Assembly (NCBI GenBank): GCA_001939145.1
Contig: LSRX01000484.1
Location: forward strand, 437,288 to 501,287
Reading direction: 5' to 3'
From: Symbiodinium microadriaticum
Lineage: Eukaryota; Sar; Dinophyceae; Suessiales; Symbiodiniaceae
Length of the DNA stretch: 64,000 nucleotides
Shown here: positions 21,351 through 32,140 of the stretch, one piece after another
Numbering within the stretch: the stretch's first letter is position 1
Layout of the letters: every line of letters begins with the position of its first letter
Made by a program: the position numbers and the translations under genes
Notes under the pieces: model-generated
What the model saw: the letters and a program-made list of their open reading frames with translations, nothing else
Told to the model about the DNA's origin: nothing
Database searches by the model: none

Positions 21351-22763
21351 GCTTAGTGCATTGCAGTCCCTGCTGAAAAAAGGGTTCGTATCCGCGATTT
21401 GTGGAGTGTCTGGCTGGCCTCGTCTGACGAGCACGGAAGTGGATCGAGCAAAAACTGACCTCGGGAGCATTCTCAGCAAGGACGCGCACGAAGCCAGGGT
21501 AAAGGGATGTTAAGGGCAGTGTATGTAGACTTTACCAGCGTATCATAGAGTAACCAACAGTTTAGCATGTCCGATACCCCTCCTGCAGTGGCCTTAACAT
21601 GTTCTAGTTCTTTGGGACTCTGCATTGCCGCGCGCAGACAGCTTGACACTTGCTTGTGGCTGCGAGCTTTAGATTCAAGATTTCAGCTGTTCATGCGCGT
21701 AGCAGTGGTTCAGCAAAACTGAATTACTAGAGATGGACTTTTCAACAATGCTCATGTCGGAGGTTCACCACACCGCTTAGGCGAGAAGACTCGGGCAAGA
21801 GCTACGAATTGTCTTGAGGGTGTGAGCATGTTGAAAGCCTACTTAAGGGAAGAGCGGTACCGAGTGAAGGCGTGTACCAGGCCCTCCTTGTTCCCCTTGT
21901 GGAGTGCAGAGATGGAAGGGACATGGTTTTTGGCCATGCAGGGCTGCACAGTATCAGAGGTAGCCCCTACACCCTAAGCCTCTAAACCCTAAACCTCTAA
22001 ACCGTAAGCCCTACTGTAAACCCTTAGCCTCGAAGCCCTAAGCCCTAACAGAGCTCGGGGTTAGGGCTGGCTTAAGGCTTGGAGCTTCCACGGATTTCAG
22101 ATGTTTTCAGGCTGGAACGACGATGGGGCAAGGACAAGGCCGGATCGGATCTGAGCTTTGCCTCCCGTTCTTCCTTCAGATATCCTTTAAGGTAAGCGTC
22201 TAAGGGTTAGGGTCCCTAAACGTATCCCTTTGCGGTGAGGGTCCATAGGGCTGAGGGTTCTACATACAGGGTTCAGGGTTCAGGATTGAGGAGCGCGAGG
22301 CTGTTGCGCCGTTCGGTGGCCATTGCCGATGGTTTGGACTTAGTTTAGAGTGTAGGAATCCGTGTCTAAACTTGATCGAGCTCCATAACCCGAGACCTAA
22401 ACCCTAAGGAACCGGCCGTGGCGAGTTCGCGGATTGTGTACTCCTTAATGTGTACCTATGAGGCGTTTGCACTAGGGGGAGTTTGCGACCTAGTCAGCTG
22501 AGCGGGTGAAAGACTTGAACGAGCCTCTATTGAGCCCAGACATGTGGAGAGATGGAGTGTGTGGTTCAACCCGGAATTTGAATAACACGCGTTCTGGGCA
22601 ATTTGTAGTAGCATCCCGTTCATCAGACCTCCGAGGGAGGCGATCCTGTTCCCATGACCTGCCCCTTGCCCAATGCAACTCCCCCACCCCAAAATCCAGC
22701 GCAATATCTGCTACCGGCTGAAGTTGTGTAGACCTGAGAGTGCTGAGCCTGAAAGACTGCCAG

Positions 22764-22819
22764 GTGTGGTGGGCAGTGGTGGAACTGGTGGCCTTCAGAA
22801 CTTGATCCGGGCGTACCAG
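22764..22819 (+). CDS. candidate exon, unknown protein
   Basis: Acceptor CCAG|GT and GT donor (GTGTCC) bracket VVGSGGTGGLQNLIRAYQ. The splice context fits the local rule, but the segment is short and Gly-rich; I do not recognise it. Confidence 0.3.
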
Positions 22820-23247
22820 GTGTCCCAGACTGAAGATCAAGAGAGTCTCGAGGGAATTGTCGCGATTGCAGAGGGGTTTGGGTTCTTACAGGCTTTCGAT
22901 GTTGAAGGTTCTCGGTGCTTGAGGGGAGCCGGAGGAATAGCAGGACTTCTTTGTCATTCTCAACATCAGAATCGCAGCCTTAGCAGTTGACGCAGGTTTA
23001 GATGCAGCTGGAGCAAGCTTGAGGCTTCGCGGATCTCGGGCCCAGAGCTGGAGAACACTCGATGATGAAGGGCTTGCAGGGCTTATAGGGCTTATAAGGT
23101 TTGGAGCAGCTCCCTCAACAAAAAAGCCCTATGAGGATCCAAAAATGGATTAGATGCTTTTTGATACTCTGGCTCTGGCTCAGGGCCAACCTCCTCGAAA
23201 CCCCAACACCGCTCGCTCTGCGTCATGCTGACCCTAGCGTCCTGCAG

Positions 23248-23307
23248 GTTTCGAATCCCCGGCCAATTGCGAGAGCTCTGCACCATGAAAGAAGAGGGAA
23301 CCTCAAA
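23248..23307 (+). CDS. candidate exon, unknown protein
   Basis: Acceptor CTGCAG|G. Reads VSNPRPIARALHHERRGNLK, ending before GAAGTG (GA donor). Basic and hydrophilic. It lies within a longer ATG-open frame (23101-23643) that has no other support. Confidence 0.3.
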
Positions 23308-24886
23308 CGAAGTGTGCGCATGGCTCATGTACAAGATATACGTAGGCTTGGATTTTGTTCAAAAGTAAATCAAAAGCCTGATTCGTGGCATCCAAATCAG
23401 CGGTGCGTAATGCCAGAATCCCCAACTTCTCAAACTATAGAAAATAAAGTTCAAGGTTTAGTGTCCGGGGCCCTACGACCCTATAAATCCTACACTGACA
23501 TGACTCGATCAGCCTTGGTGAGGTCCGGGGTCACGAAGCTGCGAATCTGGACCCTCTCGGACACCAGCCGCAAAGTTCGCGGGTTCCCTTGGAGTGTGGG
23601 GTTAGGGTTTGGGCACTGCATCTCCAGCACCGATATCACGTAGGGTCTAGGGTCCCTTAGCATTCGTTCAGGCGATTGCACACGTTTGACAATTAGGGCG
23701 AACCCTGCTTTTTGCCGCACTGCTGCCGCTGTAAGGACTCCATGGCTGGCGCAAGTGGTCTGAGAAGGCATGTGCTGTTGCAACCGCATCATATCCATTG
23801 TGGGCGGTGTATACGTTGTAGAGGTTCAGGGCTTAGGGATTGCGGCAGCCATGACGACCCTATCTGAACTATTGCTTTGGATGGCATCGGGTAGGGAGGA
23901 GAGCAAACAGTGCTTGACATGTCCTGTTGACCATGTTCTTTAACTCGCAGGGTCTGGGCTTTTCCAGGGTGCCAAAGCCACGAGCACCCTATCTCCGGCA
24001 GAGTAAAAGGTCAAGGACCTGATCGATCTCGCCGGTTTGGCGATAGAAGGGCAATCGCACATCTGACCGCAAAAGCGCTTTGAGCAAACCATGACGCAGA
24101 AAGGATAGCAAGGTAGCAAAGACACCGGTAGCGAGACGTGACAGGGCACTCGCGCATTCAAGAACCCACCCTGCCCCTTAACCCCGCTGAAATTCAAACC
24201 CTGAAATCCCTGAACTTCGGAACTCCGCACTACACAACATCACGACATCAAGAAGCCGTCGGCCAAAGTCGGAAGTAATGGCGCCGCCGAGCCTCAGCGT
24301 CGATCCGCACTGGGAGCCACTTTGCATGAGCTCTGATATAGAATCCGGAAAATTTATACTAGTGCTTTCCGTAGTGTTGCTTAACTATACCTTATACTAA
24401 ATAATTTTTGCCCCAAATCTGTCCTCTAATGATGAAGGCCCCGTGTATGTATCTTTGTACTCAGGTCAGGTTTGTCAGGCTTAAAGAAACTCGTCAGCAT
24501 TGACACTGAACGTGGCCCCCAAAGCCTTTTTAACATGACTGACGGACAACAGAAGATGCTTCGCCGGAGTGTCGGAGAACTATAAAACACTCCACCTAAA
24601 AGGACAAACCAGCTTCTGTCCCAGTAGTTGGCTATGAGGCTAAGGCAGACTAGGCTTCGAAGGCCACGTACGTCTTAGCAGCAAGAAGTAGAAGGAGTAG
24701 TTTTCATAGTACTGTAGCAGTCGTCGTCGTCGTGGTAGTCGTGTTTGTGGTAGTACGGGTAGGGGAAGGGGTAGGGGTAGGGGCAGGGCGGGTAGGATAG
24801 GGGTTGTGGTAGTGGTGGTAGTGGTCGTTTACGTCCTTAGTTGTGGATCTCATAGTTGTTTTGCATCTTTTGACCATGCATCTAAG
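23308..24886. other. non-coding stretch
   Basis: No supported exon. Contains a G-rich block (24757-24793) preceded by GTC/GTG trinucleotides. Confidence 0.5.
24757..24793 (+). repeat. G-rich block with quadruplex-forming potential
   Basis: Six or more runs of three to four G separated by one or two bases (GGGTAGGGGAAGGGGTAGGG and on). The spacing fits the classical four-run G-quadruplex pattern on the plus strand. Confidence 0.7.
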
Positions 24887-24967
24887 GCTCATCCGTCAAG
24901 TGGCTGCTGCCGATGCCCGCGCCAAGCGCGCCGGCCGCCGCAACAACGGGAGCAGATTTGTTTTGCG
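24887..24967 (+). CDS. exon of an unrecognised gene (basic segment)
   Basis: Acceptor TCTAAG|G and donor GTAACG. Reads LIRQVAAADARAKRAGRRNN then GSRFVL, with strongly C/G-ending codons. Highly basic, so possibly nucleic-acid or membrane-surface binding, but no family is recognised. It is followed by further exons at ~25111, 25364 and 25625. Confidence 0.5.
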
Positions 24968-25110
24968 GTAACGTTTTTCTGGAAGAAGGGCCCGCCTGAT
25001 GCTACTGAGCTGCTACTGCTATTTTCGTTTGGCGTTGGGGATGGAGGATCCTGCATCTCTACAAATGAAATGTGAGGGAATGGACCGCAGGTTTAGGAGG
25101 GTGAGCGCAG

Positions 25111-25191
25111 GCGGACTGAAGATGGTGGACTTGCCAATCACTTTCTGCGACTACTGTCATGCTACCGAGCCGCTGCGCCAACCATGCCGTC
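25111..25191 (+). CDS. candidate exon with CxxC
   Basis: Acceptor GCGCAG|GC. Reads GLKMVDLPITFCDYCHATEP then LRQPCRP, with good codon bias. CDYC could be half of a zinc site. The 3' end is not fixed. MITE family C begins 14 bases downstream, in the presumed intron. Confidence 0.4.
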
Positions 25192-25204
25192 CTACAGTTA
25201 CACA

Positions 25205-25310
25205 TATGGGACTTTCCGAAAATAAGGGGTACCTTATTTTGGGGTCCTTGAAATAAGGAGCCTACTATTTAGGGTACTATGTTAGGGTCCCCTATTTTCG
25301 GAAACCCCTA
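25205..25310. mobile_element. MITE family C (palindromic, TA-flanked, ~106 bp)
   Basis: Terminal inverted repeats of ~22 bp (GGGACTTTCCGAAAATA... versus its complement near 25285-25308), bounded by TA. A nested AAATAAGG/CCTTATTT pair lies inside. It occupies the intron between two candidate exons. Confidence 0.65.
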
Positions 25311-25363
25311 TAATTACTACCCTATACATATTCCTTTAGGACTCCTTTCGGGTAAGTTTGCAG

Positions 25364-25508
25364 ATCCACATTGGGGCGGCAGCCGCGAGGATTCCCCCGG
25401 AGCTTTCAGCCCCTGTCCTTGCTGCCGTGGCCTTGGCCCTACGTCAGCAGAAGGCGCAGGAGGCTCCACTGCCGCACATCCCATGGGTCTGGGAAGGACT
25501 AGAACATG
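25364..25508 (+). CDS. exon of an unrecognised gene (Ala-rich)
   Basis: Acceptor TTTGCAG|A. Reads IHIGAAAARIPPELSAPVLA then AVALALRQQKAQEAPLPHIP and WVWEGLEHG, ending near GCTTTA (GC donor). Codon use is clearly coding-like. Function unknown. Confidence 0.5.
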
Positions 25509-25624
25509 GCTTTAGCTTTCGTGTCAGCAGCGCATCTTTACCGGTTTTGAAGCCGAGCTCTTTCATCTCGCGGCCGTATAATGGATCTCAATGATCTTAA
25601 ATCATCCCTTGTCCCTCATAGCAG

Positions 25625-25752
25625 GATCACGTTGCCCTCCGTTTTTGCTCCTTGAAACCAATGGGATCAGCGTCGCAGCCAATACCTTTGGCCCTCGCGA
25701 AGATCAATCGCCCGGAATCCCACAATCCAGACCAATACCGAGCTCCAACCCC
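25625..25752 (+). CDS. exon of an unrecognised gene
   Basis: Acceptor TAGCAG|G and donor GTGACT. Reads DHVALRFCSLKPMGSASQPI then PLALAKINRPESHNPDQYRA. Probably belongs to the same transcript as the exons at 24887-25508. Confidence 0.5.
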
Positions 25753-28700
25753 GTGACTTTTGAGATGTGTCAGTGGGTATCCAAGAAACATGTCAAAGCG
25801 GCAAGGCAGTTTACAGTTGTGCGTCATACTTCTTCAACTAGGCTATGCTGTAGTTGATTTCCTGGACATAGCTTGTTTCTTCTAAGCCTTCGAGACCCCA
25901 TACTATAAGTTACGTTACTATAAGTATAATTTATCGGTATAAATTGTTAGCACTCTTAATATTACTTTGACTCTTACTATAAAACCTTAGCCGTCGAACC
26001 CTCGCTTGTTGTCCCGAGACAGACCCGCGAAGCTCGCTTCGACGAGCCATGTAGGAGCCCGAAAACCCGAACCGCACCCCTGATGTAGACTATATATTAT
26101 GGTTTAGGGTCTGTAGTTCTCACATATTGTTAACATGACATACCCCCACACCCTCTTCTAATTACAGTCTTATAATGACACTGATTCATCCGGGGCCTTC
26201 TATTACCAGAGTTCAGGCGGCTCCAGCGCCTGCCTTCGCTGTTGGCACTCCAGAGGCGCTCGAAGAGGTGACAGAGGCGAGGCTTGATTTCTGTGGATCT
26301 TCAAGGCAAGCCTCTCAAAATCAGAGCTTTCTTGTTTAGGGGGTTTAGGGTTTATAGGGTTTAGGGTTTAGGTTTGGTGACGAATGCATAGTCCAGGTGT
26401 AAAAAAGGTTTGGTGACGAACGCGCAAGGCCAGATGCAAAAGCAAGGAGGTTGTTTCACACATAGGTTTAAGGAAAAGAGTCAACGGTTCTTGTGCCTGT
26501 GGTTCGGTCAGGTAAAGATGCCGTGTCAGAAATCCGAGAGGGCTTGAAGCTTTACAGGAGCCCTGTTTAGGGTTTACATCCTCTTACGTAGTTACCATAA
26601 AAAGCACCAAAATGCCGCCGAGGCCGCCCCAACTCAACCTGACTTCAATTGCCCGCCGAAGCCGAAGCCCGAAACCGCAAAATTCGCAAACAGAGCACCA
26701 CAGCCTATAGTCCCCTTAGCCAAAACTGTGCAGAACTCGTACGCCGTCGTATGCGCCTGCGAGGTAAATTGGAACTGCTGAACTCTAAACCCTGCACCCC
26801 CAAGCTCTGAAGCTTCATATACTATATTGTATAAGTAAAATTTTTAGTAGACCCCTGTCATACTCAACTATGCAAGGCGCCGCCGCCCCGCTGGCGTTCG
26901 CTCCGTGCTTGCCGAGACCAGGGCACACAGGCCAGGAACTTCTCGGAGCTTAGGGTTTAGGGTTTGGGGTTGTTCGTTGAAGAAGCTATCTGCTTAAGGG
27001 GTTTTTGTTTAGCTTTGGCTTTTTGTGCTTTGGGGTGGCTGCTGCACCAGGGAAAAACCCTGCATGTTGTGTCAGGGCCCAGTTGGGGCATAAGGGTCAA
27101 CAAATTATAGGATGTACGAGTGTAAGTTCAAGCTGGTTCTGGCAGCTTAGGTTTGGGATGTTTAAGAGTCCTGAAGATGTCGCTCTCCCCCGGTCACACG
27201 CATCGGCCGCGGTACGGGTGCAACAGGTCCTCGGTTCTGGGCCGGAGGCTGCAATGCGGGGGTGCATGTGCATGTGCTTTTGGTGTGCCACAGGCCTAAC
27301 AAGGGGGAAATCTCAGCGGCGTTTGGGGCTTAAGGTCGGTCTCATTAGCAGGTTTTTTCCCCGAATTTGCAGACAACCCTGAAGTGTAAATGTGAGCTCC
27401 CTGGTATGAGACTGCATTGACTTGTGGCTGAACTCACGAACTCACGAATTCGTCTGCATTCCCTGAATTCATGCAGAGAATCTATGCCTGGCGAGTCTGC
27501 ACTCTCCAATGCTTCGTATTGTTTGGAGTTTGGAATTCGATTCTTCAGGGGAGAGACCCTTAAAGGGACCCTTGGGGTTATATAGGGGCTTTATGAGACT
27601 ATATAAGGGGTATATAAGGGTTATATAGGGTATTAGGATAAGGGGTCCGTTCTAGGGGTCCCTCCTACTGCCCCTTAAGATTCACTACATGCAATGCGAG
27701 TCCCATGTTGTAGGATGACGATCCGAGTATTCATGCCAATTTGAGAACTGTCAAGCGACTGCCAATCTACAATGGCTGGCAAGGGCTGGCCTGTGAATTG
27801 ACCTGGCTCGTGCACATTTTGAAGTCAGGGTCTGTGGTGGCTCTGATTTGGCCCGCACTATGCCACCTCGAACCTCGATTACGATGCTGGTGACGGTGAG
27901 AGCTGGTGTTTTGCCACGTCCTTTTCTTCTGAACCCGCCTCGTGTGGAGACTGGCCTTTGTTTTGAAGTAGGTCGGGGCCCCTGTTTGCTGCTCAGAACT
28001 CACTAGACGGTGTGGTCAGCTGGCGTTGCGCCCAGCTTGGGAGGCTTGATCCTGGCCTCCTTACCTCCTCGCGGGCCTTTTGCCATCCATTCGTGATGCC
28101 TCCCTGTGTGGTAGCTGGGTTTCAGCCTTGTGATTCCAGGGTTTGGACTGTTATAGGTTGAGTCATCCTGGGGTCCTTGCAGCGTAGGGCCGTAGGGTGA
28201 TGCATGCGCGTCTATCCTTGGATGTTCATGGTCTTAGGCTCTTACATGAATCTTAGTTCTTACATGTTTCATCTAGGTGCATGTGTTGTGGCTGTGCCTT
28301 GGCCTTGGCATTGCCCACGCTGCTGCTACCTGTTTCTGAGACGAACGCTGGAATTAGTGCCTGCTTCGGGCGAGTGTGCGGACCGCCCAACGAACTCAGA
28401 CGCCTCACACGGATGGTTCAAGCTGTGAGAGTCAAAACCGACGACAACAAAACGCTTAAACCTTAACCCCTAAACCATCCTCAGTGCTGCCTATGGCTTG
28501 AATCCGTGCCTGCCGAGTGCGAGTGTGCGAGTCGCATTAGTGTCAACATTACTGCTGCTACGTAGTCTTATCATTCGTATTCGTGTGAGCATTCGTAGGC
28601 GTGTGAGTCATTAGTTTTTATCATCAGCACTGGCATGTTTTTGTTCCTACTATTGTTTGTACTACTGCTATATGATAAGTATGATGGTTGTACGGCTTGT

Positions 28701-29218
28701 GATAATAATTCTTAGTATTATTTGCTTTGTCATATAATACTCTAATATACCATATAATCTACTCTAGTATACTATAATATACCATAGAATGCCCGTGTGC
28801 TTTCTGAGAGGCAGGAGATCCCTGGGTGGAGCTTGCACGCGAAGGACATGCGAAGAACTGATGGGAGATCCCTGTCTCAGGGATCTTTAGGGTTTTATTG
28901 GGGGCCATTGGGTCTCTAGGGCTAAGTATTTTGTAAAAGGTATCAGTAAATTTAGGGTTAGGGATTTAATTTCCTGATTTCTTGAGTTTCGGATTCTCAG
29001 GGCCATTGAAGGGATCTTAGGGGGTGTTAAGCATTGCTAGTTGTACCCTGCGCAGTTCTGGGTTGAGGGTTTAGGAGTTCAACCCCAGAAAACCTGAACC
29101 ATAGTATTCCCAAGTGCGAGACTTTTGCTAAGCTCTTGGCGCGTCGGCCAACCGGCAAGCCGCCAAGAGGTACAAGCTCCGTCATTCGAGCCTGATACTT
29201 GCGACGGTGTTCTTCGAG
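25753..29218. other. non-coding stretch with telomere-like words
   Basis: No supported exon. Telomere-like clusters at 26335-26375 and 26948-26968; GGGTATATAAG-type repeats at 27575-27645; two copies of the short dispersed element (28357-28440, 28501-28536). Confidence 0.5.
26335..26375. repeat. interstitial telomere-like tract
   Basis: Four to five GGGTTTAGGG-type units in one orientation, with one ATAG interruption. Confidence 0.85.
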
Positions 29219-29319
29219 GTTCGCATGATGACACCAGAAGCGAGCTGCGCTTGAGTGCTCGAGCTGCCAGCAAGCTCGAGCAAATGCTGAACTTGTGGAT
29301 CGAGAGCTCTGAGAACCTC
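29219..29319 (+). CDS. exon of an unrecognised gene (helical)
   Basis: Acceptor TTCGAG|GT and donor GTAACT. 33 codons read SHDDTRSELRLSARAASKLE then QMLNLWIESSENL, which looks alpha-helical. A diverged, stop-containing copy of the same sequence lies at 29784-29870. Confidence 0.45.
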
Positions 29320-29783
29320 GTAACTGCGGTTAGGTTCGAGATCTGACCGAAAATGCGAGTTTCGGTGCAAGGGGGGTGTGCGAGCTGCTTGCCCCACCCA
29401 TCGTGGTCATCGCGTAGATCATGTTTGCAGATCTGATTGTCTGGTGCTGCTGCACAGAAATGCGAAAATGTGTCAGCCGCATCAGGGTTCCCTCAGACGT
29501 GGCCAGTCAGAATACGTGCTGGCTGACATGATGCATCTTGCGAGCTGTGCCTGGGCGCTCATCCGAAGCTGTGGATCTCAGCCTTTGGAGAGTCATGACA
29601 GCAGCTGCTGCTTGAGTTGGCTTCCGGGCTCTCGATTGGTGTGCTATTGGTCACTGTGCATCTTGCTTGCTGCTTGAGTTGGTGGAAGTTGAGAAGATTT
29701 GTGCTGTCGATCTTTTCGCCGTGCGTCATGGGTGTTGGGCTGACTTGCGTGATCAAGAGCCGACGGTTGAATGAAGACATCCC

Positions 29784-29870
29784 GTGAAGCGAGCTGCTCT
29801 TGAGAGCTACAAGCACATGCTGAGTCCAAGGATCACAGATATCTGAGAACTGTCCTCAGGCTGCTTGAAG
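29784..29870 (+). pseudogene. degenerate copy of the 29219-29319 exon
   Basis: The segment starting GCGAGCTGCTCTTGAGAGCT aligns to GCGAGCTGCGCTTGAGTGCT of the upstream exon and continues through ATGCTGA and GATATCTGAGAAC with deletions. The frame hits a stop after about 11 codons. Confidence 0.45.
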
Positions 29871-29957
29871 CGGTGGCAGAGTCTGTGGCTTTGAGGCTTC
29901 ATTAGCAGGCTGTTGCAGTTGCCCGCCTCGTCCATGGAGGTTTATGGCACAGTGCCG

Positions 29958-30045
29958 TCCCTAAACCCTAAACCCCAAGAAACCCTATTTAACCCTAAAA
30001 AACCCTAAACTCCAAAAAACCCTACTTAAACCCTAAACCACCCTA
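29958..30045. repeat. degenerate CCCTAAA block
   Basis: Seven or more AACCCTAAA-type words with variable spacers and A-runs. Confidence 0.85.
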
Positions 30046-30159
30046 AAGTTGCAGGACCACCGCAGCAGGAGCCGCACCTCTGCCAGCACCCAGGGTAGCC
30101 TCCGGCTTCTGCTCCGATAAGGTAGCTGTACATATGTACGTATATCTCTACACACACTT

Positions 30160-30195
30160 GTGTGTGTGTGTATATATATATATATGTGTGTGTAT

Positions 30196-30226
<31 letters not shown>
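30160..30226. repeat. (TG)n/(TA)n microsatellite
   Basis: Alternating TGTG and TATA blocks. Confidence 0.9.
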
Positions 30227-30359
30227 CACGTTGTCTTTCATTATCTGTTTCACTTGTCTGCATATTTGTGTGATCATCTGGTACATAAGACATCATAAAG
30301 CCAAATTTAACATAGTTTCATGGTCTAATCCACCATGCCGTAATGAAGAAGCAAAATTA

Positions 30360-31196
30360 TAGCACAGCATAAGAAGGCTTAAGATAGTGCCAAGTTTATA
30401 ACCTACTATAGAGCAGCATAGCGCAGCTGGATCTGGTGAAGCACAGCACAGTATAGTACAGTATTGCAGTTTAGAGTAGAGAAGAGTGGAGTAGAATGGA
30501 GCACAGTAGAGTAGACGACACTAGACTAGAGCACAGTCCAGTACAGTATAGTACGCGTAGAAAAGTACAGTATAGGGTGCAGGAGTAGAAAACATAGGGC
30601 AGAGAGACAGAGAGAAAACACGTTCGTCACTCCCCGAGGCCCGATAAAAACTATTGGGTGGGCCTTTCGGCCCGGGGACGTTGACCCGTCCCCATGCCCT
30701 GGAGAGAGAGAGAGTAAAAACACAACGTCAAATAGTATCTGTCGGAGTGACCAGAACGACCTCCAGTGCAAGCGCCGCCCGCCGGAACGGTCCTTTGGCT
30801 GTGCTGAAGAAAAAGCTGAAACAGAGTAGAGTATATAGCACAGATGCCCCGAAGTACAGATACAACCCACATACACGTTGGTGACGCACCCGTACCCTTT
30901 CTTTCCCATTGTCGCGAACAGATGTAAGAGTGATGTACATAGAAAGTGAAGTTCTTCCTATCCAATATAGGGCAGTACCTTATTACATCGCGGACACTGC
31001 TAGGTACCCAAGCTCGATTAAAGCAACACGTTTGTCCAAGCCGGCCCGGAGTACAGCGTGCAAGGACCAATATCCAAAACAACAAGACGACACGTGAAAC
31101 ACAAGGAGAGGGCGCAACAAGACAAAGCGCCACGCGAGTGGCGGCCGTTTAGTCTTCACCCGACCAGGCAGAAAGAGAGAGCTTTGCATACTGCAG
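30360..31196. other. compositionally odd stretch, no exon supported
   Basis: From 30360 to ~30600 the sequence is built of AGCACAGTA/GTAGAGTA words. It then runs into ~550 bp of unique sequence without the telomere-like words seen elsewhere. A 160-codon minus-strand frame (30651-31133) covers it, but antisense frames of similar length exist and no splice logic supports it. Confidence 0.4.
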
Positions 31197-31277
31197 GATA
31201 TCGGACAATGAGTTGGGCCGGACTATCTTCCAAGCTGTCCTTGCGTGCGTTGTACTATGGATTCCTGTGGTCTTTCG
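31197..31277 (+). CDS. exon of a probable membrane protein: hydrophobic helix
   Basis: Acceptor CTGCAG|G and donor GTAAGC, the most canonical donor here. Reads ISDNELGR then TIFQAVLACVVLWIPVVF, one likely membrane span. Two leftover bases (CG) join the G at 31400 to make Arg, in phase with the next exon. Confidence 0.5.
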
Positions 31278-31399
31278 GTAAGCGGCAGTCATTCTACTTC
31301 TCATGGTCTTGAGTCTTGTGTGGTACTTTAGGCCTTGAAGCAGCCAGCCATAGACAGCCCATAGACGCTGCTTGGCAAAGAAGGGAAGCTGCAGCCAAG

Positions 31400-31500
31400 G
31401 CCTCCGGCTCCTCCTCCTCCGACAGATGCCAGCAAGGGATCGTCGAAGGCTTCCAGTTCGGAGGGTTTAACCTTGGATTTCTGTCCAGGATGTAATAGGA
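31400..31500 (+). CDS. exon of a probable membrane protein: Pro/Ser-rich, CxxC
   Basis: Acceptor GCCAAG|G. Reads PPAPPPPTDASKGSSKASSS then EGLTLDFCPGCNRTSV, in phase with 31277. A low-complexity Pro/Ser linker leads to CPGC. The 3' end is uncertain (several GT donors between 31470 and 31560). Confidence 0.45.
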
Positions 31501-31605
31501 CTTCTGTGCAGGGTTCAGTGCGACTCACGCAGGACTTGTGTTTAGGGTTCAGGGTCACAAGCAGGGACAGAACTCTTACCGGCTGGCATGTGCACGCTGG
31601 TTGAG

Positions 31606-31694
31606 GCCGAGGAAGCAGAAGAGGAGGGGGATGAGCCGATGCCCGTCGCAGAGCACAGGCCCCGCAAGCAGTGTCGGCAATTCTGCCGAACAAG
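31606..31694 (+). CDS. exon of a probable membrane protein: acidic then basic
   Basis: Acceptor TTGAG|G and donor GTAGTT. Reads AEEAEEEGDEPMPVAEHRPR then KQCRQFCRT. Ends with two bases (AG) that join the G at 31749 to make Arg. The Cys/Arg cluster is suggestive of a metal site, but no family is recognised. Confidence 0.5.
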
Positions 31695-31748
31695 GTAGTT
31701 CGAAAGACAAGCGATGTACCACCACCAGCAATGCAGAAGCAACTTCAG

Positions 31749-31800
31749 GAGCATCAGCATAGCAACATCAACAATCACAAGGGCTGTTGTAGCAATACTG
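31749..31800 (+). CDS. candidate short exon of the same gene
   Basis: Acceptor TTCAG|G and donor GTGCGG, phase-compatible on both sides. Reads SISIATSTITRAVVAIL. Confidence 0.35.
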
Positions 31801-31876
31801 GTGCGGCCGCGGTGTGATGAAACCAAGACAAGCAGAAGAGATCTTGCAAAGACCAAGCCACCTGCAGTATTCTCAG

Positions 31877-32140
31877 GTTTCAGGTTTTTTTGTCTTGGGT
31901 GTGTGGTGGCCATTTGCTGCAAGTCTTTGTCACAGTTCTTGGGAGAGAGCCTGTAGCCACCTTAGCCGTTTTCCGTCTTGCTTGGGACAGATATCACTCG
32001 CTTCCATTTTATGTTGCTTCAACTGGGTTTCCAGATCCCTCCAAAAGACTTGTGGGAGGCTTGTGCAACTTGTTTCCACCATGCGCAATTTCACAACTAA
32101 TAATGTCTTCCCTAAGCAGGATACTGGAGCCTTCCCCTAA
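31877..32140 (+). CDS. candidate last exon: membrane spans
   Basis: Acceptor TCTCAG|G. The open frame reads VSGFFVLGVWWPFAASLCHS, further on ISLASILCCFNWVS, and stops at TAA after DTGAFP. Two hydrophobic stretches suggest membrane segments. It could also splice out early; the stop is the first in frame. Confidence 0.35.
   Translation, partial: VSGFFVLGVWWPFAASLCHSSWERACSHLSRFPSCLGQISLASILCCFNWVSRSLQKTCGRLVQLVSTMRNFTTNNVFPKQDTGAFP

Larger units (their letters stand above)
16991..22763. other. repeat-rich non-coding region
   Basis: No exon I can support. It holds TATG/TA arrays (17406-17850), a CAT run, a 12-G run (18725-18736), TATG at 18798-18832, CACTAC-type low complexity (20700-20785), the telomere-like hairpin (21027-21071) and scattered TTTAGGG-like words (21190-21350, 21970-22050). 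A 140-codon ATG frame at 20200-20622 begins with a signal-peptide-like MYWLLLLVVSYIL, but has no other support. Confidence 0.5.

Noticed and set aside
23240..23275. tRNA-like word GGTTTCGAATCC
   Set aside because: No T-stem, D-arm or acceptor pairing around it.
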